From contig JAKLFB010000041.1 in assembly GCA_022711435.1 (NCBI GenBank), positions 1 through 53,709 of the forward strand: a stretch of 53,709 nt of DNA, read 5' to 3'. Of the stretch, positions 9,437 through 16,832 are shown one piece after another (the first letter of the stretch is position 1; the number at the start of each line of letters is the position of its first letter). The DNA comes from Verrucomicrobiota bacterium. GTDB lineage: Bacteria; Verrucomicrobiota; Verrucomicrobiia; Limisphaerales; UBA1319. The notes under the pieces are model-generated. The model was not told where the DNA came from, did no database searches, and saw only the letters and a list, made by a program, of their open reading frames with translations. The position numbers and the translations under genes were made by a program.

Positions 9437-10591
9437 TTACCTTCGCGGTGGGGGCGGGGGTGCAGGGGGCGGCGGCTGAGGAAACCGCATGCCTGGCGGA
9501 AGCATCCGCGGCAGATTGCTGTCCAAGGGCGCCCGGCCGATCCGGTCAACGGCCATTTGCCGGGCGCGCGGATCGGGATCGCCTTGGGCGATGGCGGTCA
9601 GCTTGCGCATGGCTGTCCCGTCCGGCCGATTGCCCAGATAATTCACGATCTGTTGTTTGAACTCGTTATCGCTGCTGGCATCGTAAATGGCCACCAGGTG
9701 GGCGCTGGTCTTCTCGCCGGGCATTTCCGTCAGCCGCATCAATGCGGCCTGGCGAAGCTCGCGGCTGGGGCTCTCGTGGGCCACCTCGATCAGCTTCGGC
9801 ACGGCAGCGGCGGGAACCACGCTCGCAGTCAGTGACAGTCCCGATCCGTTCGTGATTTTCTGGTGCTCCTGCAATCCGGCAAGCACGGCGAGCTTCAGGT
9901 TCACATCGGATAATTGGTCGTAGAGACCGAGGAGCGCCGCCGTGCTGGCGCCATTTCGAAAGCCGATGATGTTCTGGAGAGCGGCCTGGCGCACGTTGTT
10001 ATCCGAATCCCTCAGAGCGATGCCTCTCAGAGGTTCGATGCTCGCCTCGAGTTGCAGACGGCCGATCGAGATCACTGCCGTCTGGCGCACCTGGGCATCC
10101 GCGTCTTTTCGAGCGATGCCCGCCAGCACCGATAGCAGCTCCTGCTTGAGCGCTTGGATCCGCTCCGCTTCCGCGTCCGCTTCGCGTTTCCTGGCTTCGG
10201 CCTTCCGCTGGTCCTCCTCGACACGGCGTTTTCGCTCGATCTCCTGCTCCGGCGTGGGCCGCTTGGTGCGTTCGTCATAAGCCGCCAGCTGACGCTTGAG
10301 CGAGAGAACACTCCGGCGTGCGCCCAGGACCTTCTCCGATGGCGACCGGCCTTGATCGAACCGCGTTTGCTCGATCTGGAGCAACTGCTCGGCAAGGTCA
10401 AGCTCCTCGATCAGGTAATCCCTCTCGGTGAGCCGGGGCGGATTCGATTGAGGCGCGGCCGGGGGGTTTTCGGCTGCGCGCACGCTCGTGGAAAACAGCA
10501 CCGCCAAAACCGCAGCCAAGCCGATCTGCGCGAGACGCAGTGGCAGCCCACGCATGGCGGATGCCGCGGCACAACTCCAAGGTGAATTCAT
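9437..10591 (-). CDS. Secreted HEAT-repeat protein
   Basis: 384 residues starting at the ATG complementary to 10589-10591, preceded by AAGGA five bases upstream. Signal peptide at ~20-38 (LAQIGLAAVLAVLFSTSVRA). Residues ~55-165 are charged and helical, with a probable coiled coil (EIERKRRVEEDQRKAEARK). Residues ~170-360 contain five or six HEAT-like helical pairs (DADAQVRQTAVISIGRL, DSDNNVRQAALQNI, SRELRQAALMRLTEM, DPDPRARQMAVDRIG). The C-terminus is a Pro-rich tail ending PPPPPRR. Its TAA stop is exactly the TTA target site next to the MITE, so the original C-terminus may have differed. Probably a periplasmic scaffold; function unknown. Divergent from the UroD-family gene, with a 91-bp gap that would hold both promoters. 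Confidence 0.82.
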   Translation of the reverse strand: MNSPWSCAAASAMRGLPLRLAQIGLAAVLAVLFSTSVRAAENPPAAPQSNPPRLTERDYLIEELDLAEQLLQIEQTRFDQGRSPSEKVLGARRSVLSLKRQLAAYDERTKRPTPEQEIERKRRVEEDQRKAEARKREADAEAERIQALKQELLSVLAGIARKDADAQVRQTAVISIGRLQLEASIEPLRGIALRDSDNNVRQAALQNIIGFRNGASTAALLGLYDQLSDVNLKLAVLAGLQEHQKITNGSGLSLTASVVPAAAVPKLIEVAHESPSRELRQAALMRLTEMPGEKTSAHLVAIYDASSDNEFKQQIVNYLGNRPDGTAMRKLTAIAQGDPDPRARQMAVDRIGRAPLDSNLPRMLPPGMRFPQPPPPAPPPPPRR

Positions 10592-10682
10592 AGTGGTCCT
10601 TATCGTATCACTGGCTAACACCCGCAAGCCGGAAAAGTTCCAACTCGACGGCGCCGCCTGCTTCCTGCAGGATCGCGGGCGA

Positions 10683-12134
10683 ATGACCATGAATCGTTCC
10701 GCGAACACCGAGGAGCTCTATCAGCAGCGTTTGCGGCGGTATGTGACCGCCATGCGCAACGAGAAGCCGGACTGCGTCCCGATCCGGCCGTTTGTGGCGG
10801 AGTTCACCGCGAAATACGCCGGGTATACGTGCCAGGATGTGGCGCACGATTACACGAAGGCGTTCGATGCCGCCGTGCGCTGCGCCTGCGACTACGACTG
10901 GGATGCAGTGGTGCCGAACATGGTTTACGTCTGGACCGGTTTGGCCCAGGCTGCCGGGCTCAGATACTACGGCATCCCGGGCATCGGCATTCCGCACACG
11001 ATGGGCTTCAACTACATCGAGCCGTCCGAAGAACAGGCCTTCATGAAGGCCGACGAATACGACGCGCTGATCGACGATCCCACTGGATTCCTCTACCAGG
11101 TCTGGCTGCCGCGCGTCTCGATCGAGATCCAGCGCATGGGCGAGCCGTCCACCTATCGGAGCAACCTGGCCCTGGTGAAAAGCGCGATGGCGATGCTCTC
11201 CTACTTCGTGGCGTTCGGCCCGCAGGCGGCCCGGCTGCGATCGGAGTGCGGCACGCCCTGCGCCATCTCCGGCATCTTCAAGGCCCCGTTCGACATCCTC
11301 GCCGACAAGCTCCGCGGCTATGTCGGGCTGACCATGGACATGCGGACGCAGCCGGACAAGGTCCTGCGCGCCTGCGAAGCCCTCATGCCCCACCTCTGCC
11401 ATGTCGGCTTGTCCACCGCCGATCCCCAGAAGCTGCTCCCGATCGGCTTTTGGATGCACCGCGGCTGCGTCCCGTTCGTCAATCCCAAGCAGTTCGAATC
11501 CCATTACTGGCCCACGCTCAGGCCGATCATCGAGGAGTTCTGGAAGCAAGGTCACCAGACCCTGTTTTACGCCGAGGGCAACTGGGACTACCACCTCGAG
11601 ACATTCGCCCAATTGCCGGATTGCAGCATCGTGTTCCATGTCGATCGCGGCGACGTGTTCCTGGCCCGTCGAAAGCTCGGCGCCAGGTTCTGCATCAGCG
11701 GCGGGATTCCTAATGTCCTGCTCAGCTACGGCAAGCCCGATGAGGTCCGCGGCTTCTGCCGGCGGGTGCTGCGGGAGGTGGCCGCCGACGGCGGCTATAT
11801 CATGGATGCCAGCGCCATCATGCAGGACGACACCAGCGCCGAGAACCTGCGGATCATGACCGAGACTGCCCGCGAGCACGGCCGCTACTCGGGAGCGGTG
11901 CCGGCGGCCCATCCTCCCGCCGACCTGCCGTCATCGATCTCGGCCCGTGAGAAGCTCGCCGGCATGCGCGATCGCCCGGCGCCGCGCGTCCCTCCGGGCG
12001 TCTGCCTGCCCTGGGAATCCAAGGCCCGAGAGCTGCCGGCCATCACCGGGAACCCCGATCTCGTCCGGAAGGTGTGGCAGGACATCGACGCCCTCGGCAA
12101 CACCTACATCTGGCAGATGCTCCTGAGCTTCTGA
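10683..12134 (+). CDS. Uroporphyrinogen decarboxylase (URO-D) family protein
   Basis: 483 residues from the ATG at 10683 (a second ATG is at 10689). The sequence has the URO-D/MtaA-like methyltransferase fold layout: an early PDCVPIRPF strand, GFNYIEPSEEQAFMKADEYD, the later GNWDYHLETFAQLPDCSIVFHVDRGD split, and the C-terminal GGYIMDASA strand. Family members include haem-biosynthesis HemE and cobalamin/corrinoid methyltransferases. The long insert and lack of nearby haem genes argue against HemE, and PVC genomes carry many such paralogues of unknown substrate. Cytoplasmic: no signal peptide is seen. Confidence 0.8.
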   Translation: MTMNRSANTEELYQQRLRRYVTAMRNEKPDCVPIRPFVAEFTAKYAGYTCQDVAHDYTKAFDAAVRCACDYDWDAVVPNMVYVWTGLAQAAGLRYYGIPGIGIPHTMGFNYIEPSEEQAFMKADEYDALIDDPTGFLYQVWLPRVSIEIQRMGEPSTYRSNLALVKSAMAMLSYFVAFGPQAARLRSECGTPCAISGIFKAPFDILADKLRGYVGLTMDMRTQPDKVLRACEALMPHLCHVGLSTADPQKLLPIGFWMHRGCVPFVNPKQFESHYWPTLRPIIEEFWKQGHQTLFYAEGNWDYHLETFAQLPDCSIVFHVDRGDVFLARRKLGARFCISGGIPNVLLSYGKPDEVRGFCRRVLREVAADGGYIMDASAIMQDDTSAENLRIMTETAREHGRYSGAVPAAHPPADLPSSISAREKLAGMRDRPAPRVPPGVCLPWESKARELPAITGNPDLVRKVWQDIDALGNTYIWQMLLSF

Positions 12135-12222
12135 GCAATGCCGGGTCGGCAGTCGCGCCCTGCCGGGCCGGCGTCCAGGATTCTCGTTGGTCTCGGATCG
12201 GGCTCGGGCTACAATCGGGATC

Positions 12223-14055
12223 ATGCGGAAGGCGTTGCGCGTGCTGCGGTTCTTTGGGCCGGACATGGGCGGCCTGGTGCTGGCCATGGTTCTGCTGGGT
12301 CTGAGCCTGGCGGCAGGCCTTCTGAAGCCCTGGCCGCTGGCGCTGATCGTCGATTCGCTCCTTGGCTCGAGGCCGCTTCCCGAATGGCTGGCGGGAATGC
12401 GCGAGGGGCTCGAGCCCGCCCGATGGCTGCCGATTCTGGCGGGGCTGGCGGTGCTGGCCTATGTGCTGCATGCCGTCCTGTCCGCCGCCTACGCATTCGT
12501 CACGATCCGGATCGGCCTGCGGGGGCTGGGGCGGATTCGGTCCGTGCTCTTCCAATGGCTGCAGCGGCTCTCCCTTCGCTATCACCAGGGCGCCCGGCAG
12601 GGCGACCTCGTCTATCGCGCCACATGGAACACGTATTCGTTCCAGACGCTGTTCCAGCAGGGCTGGTGCGCGGCTCTCTCCGCCGCTTTGTCCCTCCTGC
12701 TGATGATCCTGGTGATGGCCCGCATCGATCCGGTGCTGACGATCATCGCGCTGGGCACGGTCCCTCTGCTGCTGGCGGTGATGCGCGTGTTTGGGCGCCA
12801 GATGCATCGCCGCAGCCTGGCCGCCCAGCAGGCCGACAGCCGTGTTGCCAGCCGGATCCAGCAGAACATCGCCGCCCTTGCCCTGGTCCAGGGCGACGCG
12901 CAGGAATCGCGGGAGGCGGAGCGGTTCCGGGTCGAGTCGGAGTCGGCCTATCGGACGCGGCTCTCGCAGCACGGCTGGGAGGTTCTCTATCTGGCCAGCG
13001 TGGGCGCCATCTTCGGACTGGGGATCGGGGCGATTGTCTGGCAGGGCGCGCATCAGGTCTGGGCCGGCCGCCTCACCCTGGGCGAGCTCCTGGTCTTCAT
13101 CGCCTACGTGGGCCAATTCTACGAGCCCCTCAACCAGCTCTCTCACGTCGGCTCCACCGTGGCCGATGCGTCCGCGGGCATCGACCGCGTGTTCGAGATC
13201 CTCGACACACCCGAAGAAGTGCGCGAGCGCCCCAATGCCCGGCCCGCGGTCGCGGCGCGCAGCGGCGGATCCGTGGCATCCGCTTCCGTCCCCGGCCCGA
13301 GATCCGGATCCTCCAACGCCCCGGTCTCGATCCGCGGATCGATCGATTTCCAGAAAGTCGGCTTTGCCTATGAGGCGGGTCGGCCGGTGCTGCAGGAGAT
13401 CACCTTCCATCTCGAGGCGGGATGCTCGGCTGCTCTGGTTGGCCCCAGCGGCGCCGGCAAGTCAACCCTGATCCACCTGCTGCCCCGGTTCTTCGATCCC
13501 GACTCCGGAGCCGTGCGGCTGGACGGCCATGACCTGCGCGATTTGCGGCTGGCGGATCTGCGATCTCTGGTCGCCCTGGTGATGCAGGAGCCGCTGCTCC
13601 TGCCCGCCACGATCGCCGAGAACATCGCCTATGCACGCCCCGAAGCCGCCGAGGCCGAGATCCACGCCGCCGCCCGAGCCGCCCAAGCCCACGAGTTCAT
13701 CCTGCGCCTGCCCCGCCAATACGAAACCGTGGTCGGCGAAGGCGCCGTCCGTATCAGCACCGGCGAGAAGCAGAGGCTGAGCCTGGCGCGCGCCTTTCTC
13801 AAGAACGCTCCTGTGATCTTGCTTGACGAGCCAGCCAGCGCGCTGGATCCGGAGAACGCCATAGGCCTGGCCGCCAGCCTCCGGAACATGATCGGCGGGC
13901 GCACCGTCCTGATTGCCGCGCACCGGTGGTCCACGATCCAGCATGTGGATCTGCTCCTGGTGTTGCGGGCCGGGCGCCTGGTCGAATGCGGGCCGCCCGC
14001 CGACCTGCTCCGTCACGCGGACAGCTATCTCCATCAATTGATCTCCCATGATTAG
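12223..14055 (+). CDS. ABC transporter, fused permease and ATPase (exporter type)
   Basis: 610 residues from the ATG at 12223. The N-terminal half has about six membrane segments (for example GGLVLAMVLLGLSLAAGLL, LSLLLMILVMARI, VLTIIALGTVPLLLAVM). The ATPase follows a low-complexity linker (~345-375): Walker A GPSGAGKST with K413, the Q-loop VMQEPLLLP, a degenerate signature ISTGEKQRLSLARA in place of LSGGQ, Walker B VILLDEPASALD and the H-loop AAHRWST. It belongs to the MsbA/multidrug half-transporter class, acting as a dimer; the substrate is unknown. The TAG stop is made from TA of the TTA target site plus the first G of the inserted MITE, so the last residues may not be original, although the length is normal. 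Confidence 0.9.
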   Translation: MRKALRVLRFFGPDMGGLVLAMVLLGLSLAAGLLKPWPLALIVDSLLGSRPLPEWLAGMREGLEPARWLPILAGLAVLAYVLHAVLSAAYAFVTIRIGLRGLGRIRSVLFQWLQRLSLRYHQGARQGDLVYRATWNTYSFQTLFQQGWCAALSAALSLLLMILVMARIDPVLTIIALGTVPLLLAVMRVFGRQMHRRSLAAQQADSRVASRIQQNIAALALVQGDAQESREAERFRVESESAYRTRLSQHGWEVLYLASVGAIFGLGIGAIVWQGAHQVWAGRLTLGELLVFIAYVGQFYEPLNQLSHVGSTVADASAGIDRVFEILDTPEEVRERPNARPAVAARSGGSVASASVPGPRSGSSNAPVSIRGSIDFQKVGFAYEAGRPVLQEITFHLEAGCSAALVGPSGAGKSTLIHLLPRFFDPDSGAVRLDGHDLRDLRLADLRSLVALVMQEPLLLPATIAENIAYARPEAAEAEIHAAARAAQAHEFILRLPRQYETVVGEGAVRISTGEKQRLSLARAFLKNAPVILLDEPASALDPENAIGLAASLRNMIGGRTVLIAAHRWSTIQHVDLLLVLRAGRLVECGPPADLLRHADSYLHQLISHD

Positions 14056-14327
14056 GGTCTGTGCAAAAATTACTACCGATTTTGGCGGGAACGCCGCCGG
14101 GCCCGATGCGAGGCGCAAGGGAGGGAGTGTATCCCCCTGCGATACTCGACCGACCGAGCAACGAAGCCGATGGCCCGGCGCCGCCCCGCCCCTGCGGGCT
14201 GGGGGCCTTGGGCGCGCTGGCTGTGTTGCTCCTCACTCACAGACCGCGCGGGTATGCTCGCTTGTCGCGCCTTGCCAGCCCGCCCAATCCCCTCCAGCAA
14301 AATCGGAATTAATTTTTGCACAGACCC
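14055..14327 (+). mobile_element. MITE-like element, full copy 2 (273 bp)
   Basis: Same structure as copy 1: an 18-bp perfect terminal inverted repeat GGGTCTGTGCAAAAATTA, three mismatched bases, then CCGATTTT. Left flank TTA (14052-14054), right flank TTG, a near duplication with one substitution. It separates the ABC transporter from the next gene and has removed any recognisable start of that gene. Confidence 0.88.
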
Positions 14328-14335
14328 TTGGAGCC

Positions 14336-14908
14336 CTGCTTCACGCCCGCGCCCGCGGCGCCCGGATCCCGGGCATCGGATTGGCCGGCTGGCTATGGAT
14401 TGGCGTCCTGGCGGCGAATCTCGCGGCCGGCCACGCGCCGCCGCTGTCGGTCGAGACGCTCGCCTCCAAGGCGGAGCTGGTGGTGCGCGGCCGCGTGCTT
14501 TCTCAATCGGTCCAGCGCACCTCCGACGGCTGGATCTACACCGAGGTCCAACTCCTCGTGCGCGAAGTATGGAAAGGCCAGCCTGATCAGAACCCCATCC
14601 GCGTCTGCCATTCGGGCGGCGCCCACGGCGCCCGCGCCATCCATGTGCCCGGCCAGGTCCGGTTCACGGACGGCGAGGAATCGGTCCTGTTCCTCGTTCG
14701 GAACCGGCTCGATCGGTGGGTGCCCGTCGGGATGAGCCAGGGCAAGTTCAAGATCGAGCCTGTTGCCGGACCCGGCTTGGCGGCTGGCGGGAGATCTGCC
14801 TCGGCGGAGCCGCCCGATGACAGCGCCCGGGTCGATCATCCGATGCTGCTCGAGCAAGGTCTCACCGTTCGCGGGCTTCGCCAAAGGATTCAGGAGGCCG
14901 TGCGATGA
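14336..14908 (+). CDS. Secreted protein of unknown function, 5' end disrupted by a MITE; partner of the matrixin gene
   Basis: The native-looking sequence begins right after the MITE (14328): a basic stretch (HARARGAR), a hydrophobic segment (GLAGWLWIGVLAANLAAG) and a ~150-aa domain with LASKAELVVRGRVLS, YTEVQLLVREVWKG, FTDGEESVLFLVRN and MSQGKFKIEP. No ATG or GTG exists between 14328 and the mature domain. The only in-frame options are CTG 14336, TTG 14381, or reading from ATG 14048 through the whole element, which would give 286 residues. The coordinate given is tentative. The stop overlaps the next start (ATGA at 14905), so the two are translationally coupled. This domain arrangement next to a metalloprotease suggests a secreted partner or inhibitor, but that is only inference. 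Confidence 0.6.
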   Translation: MLHARARGARIPGIGLAGWLWIGVLAANLAAGHAPPLSVETLASKAELVVRGRVLSQSVQRTSDGWIYTEVQLLVREVWKGQPDQNPIRVCHSGGAHGARAIHVPGQVRFTDGEESVLFLVRNRLDRWVPVGMSQGKFKIEPVAGPGLAAGGRSASAEPPDDSARVDHPMLLEQGLTVRGLRQRIQEAVR

Positions 14909-16698
14909 AGGCGCGATCCCGGGCCGGAGAACCGGTTCTTCGAGGGGCAGATCGTCGCGCACGCCACACGACGAATTCGATCCGGCTGTTGGCCTGCCTG
15001 CTGCCGGCCCTGGTCTGCGGTTTCGTGTCGCCTCAGACCGACGAGGGCCAGCCGCGTCGATGGAAGCTACTCGATCCCGATCCCTGGGTCAGCACCAATG
15101 CGGTCAATCCCGAGACCCGCGCGATCCGCTTCTATCTGCCGACGGCCACCTACAGCGCCGCGCAGCGCGCCGCCGAGCTCGATGCCATCCGGGCGGCGGC
15201 CGGCCAGTGGCAATCCGCGCCGGGAACCCATCTCCGGTTCGAGGAGGCGGGTTTTCTGCCTCCTCCGAGCATCGTGAACGTGGAGGACAACCACAACACC
15301 ATCTTCTGGGCGGGTTCGGGCTACGAGGGATTCGACGATCTGAGCGGGCGGCTGGCGGTCACTTACGTGGGCTACTTCACCGACGACAACACGATCGCTG
15401 AGGCCGACACGGTGATCAACGGAATCCAATACGCCTGGACGCCGCAGGACGCGCCAGGATCGAGCGCGTTCTCGATCGAAGGGATCGTTCTTCACGAGCT
15501 GGGCCATTGGGTCGGGCTCGAGCACACGCCCGCGGGGGGCGCCCTCATGCTGGCTCGGGGCGAGGACGGCTCGAGCTGGGCGGGCGGCCTTTCGAGCGAC
15601 GATATCGCCGGGATCCGGACGCTCTATCCGCTGGCGGATTTTCAAGCCGGATTGGCCCGCCTGTCGGGCCGTGTGGTTCTCGGCGGCCAGGGTGTGCTCG
15701 GCGCGTTGGTGTTCGCCGAGGACTCGAGCGGCAACCTGATGGCAGCCACCGCCACGCGCGCCTCCGGAGCTTACAGCCTGCCGTCGCTGCTTCCCGGACA
15801 GGCCCGGGTCTGGATCTCTCCGCTCGATCCCGTCAGCGGCCTGTCGATGCTCACCGAGAGAGATGTCTATCTCGAACAGCCCGGGGCGCCCACCGGTTTC
15901 CTGCCCGCCGAACCGGTCTCCGTCCTGCTCTCGCCCGCTCAATCCCAGACCGTCGATTTCAGCCTGACTGCGGGCGCGCCCGCCTTTCGCGTGGGCCGGA
16001 TCGAGCCGCCGCCCTCGAGCGGATCGGGCTCGGCGCCCGGCAACGCGCCGATCAGCCTCGTCGCCGGGCAAAGCCGCCAGACGATCGGCCTTTACGGCGT
16101 GAATCTCCCGGCCGCCAATGCCTCCGTCTCGATCTCAGGCGCAGGAATCGCATTGGATCCGCCCGTCTACGAGCCCAACGCATTTCCCGGCATCAATCGG
16201 ATCCAGGTGACCGTCGACATCTCGCCCTATGCGGCGCCGGGCATGCGCACGATCACCATCCGCCAGCAGAATCAAAAGTGCTATCTCAGCGGGTTCATCG
16301 AAATCCTGCCGGCCATTCCCGACCAGGATTTCGATGGCCTGGACGACCGGTTCCAGCGGGATTATTTCGCGCCGTTCACGTCTCGAGATGCCGATCCAGA
16401 GATGGATCCGGACCGCGACGGGTTTTCGAACCTCGACGAATACGTGGCGGGATCGATCCCGACCGACGCGTTGTCGGTGCTGCGTATTCGGAGGATCCAG
16501 CCGTCGGGGCAGGGGATGGCGCTCGAGTGGTCCGGCCGCGCTGGCGCCACCTACCAGGTGTGGGCTCGATCGGCCGGGGGCGCCGGGGAATGGAGTTCCC
16601 TCAGCCCGCCCTTCACGGCGACGAACGCCAACGTGTCGTTCCTCGACCCCGCCCCCGCCGGCTCGAACCGGTTCTACCAGCTCCACGCGCTGCCTTAG
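14905..16698 (+). CDS. Secreted matrixin-type zinc metalloprotease with C-terminal accessory domains
   Basis: 597 residues. A long basic leader precedes a hydrophobic segment (SIRLLACLLPALVCGFV). The catalytic zinc site HELGHWVGLEH (197-207) is the full HExxHxxGxxH of the metzincin/matrixin (M10) class, followed by the Met-turn region (ALMLARGEDG). Residues ~255-330 form a carboxypeptidase-regulatory-like beta domain (SGRVVLGGQGVLGALVFA). Residues ~370-470 form an Ig/IPT-like domain. A thrombospondin-3-type calcium segment (DQDFDGLDD, DPDRDGFSNLDEY) is at ~475-520. The C-terminus is the shared Verrucomicrobial domain (GATYQVWARS ... SNRFYQLHALP). It starts within the ATGA overlap with the upstream gene. 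Predicted extracellular protease. Confidence 0.9.
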   Translation: MKARSRAGEPVLRGADRRARHTTNSIRLLACLLPALVCGFVSPQTDEGQPRRWKLLDPDPWVSTNAVNPETRAIRFYLPTATYSAAQRAAELDAIRAAAGQWQSAPGTHLRFEEAGFLPPPSIVNVEDNHNTIFWAGSGYEGFDDLSGRLAVTYVGYFTDDNTIAEADTVINGIQYAWTPQDAPGSSAFSIEGIVLHELGHWVGLEHTPAGGALMLARGEDGSSWAGGLSSDDIAGIRTLYPLADFQAGLARLSGRVVLGGQGVLGALVFAEDSSGNLMAATATRASGAYSLPSLLPGQARVWISPLDPVSGLSMLTERDVYLEQPGAPTGFLPAEPVSVLLSPAQSQTVDFSLTAGAPAFRVGRIEPPPSSGSGSAPGNAPISLVAGQSRQTIGLYGVNLPAANASVSISGAGIALDPPVYEPNAFPGINRIQVTVDISPYAAPGMRTITIRQQNQKCYLSGFIEILPAIPDQDFDGLDDRFQRDYFAPFTSRDADPEMDPDRDGFSNLDEYVAGSIPTDALSVLRIRRIQPSGQGMALEWSGRAGATYQVWARSAGGAGEWSSLSPPFTATNANVSFLDPAPAGSNRFYQLHALP

Positions 16699-16722
16699 TG
16701 ATCTGTTTCATAATTACCCGAC

Positions 16723-16742
16723 CTCCAATGGCATCATTGGAG
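16723..16742. promoter_or_regulatory. Perfect inverted repeat upstream of cas3
   Basis: CTCCAATG-GCAT-CATTGGAG: an 8-bp perfect stem with a 4-nt loop, 24 bp after the protease stop and 90 bp before the cas3 start. No T-tract follows, so an operator for the cas operon or a weak terminator are both possible. Confidence 0.45.
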
Positions 16743-16832
16743 TAACGATTTCCTCGTCAGCGAATCAGCGAACGCTGGCCCAACAAAGGGCTGTTCTTCT
16801 CCCGCCAACGGAGCTATCGTACATCGCTCTCG

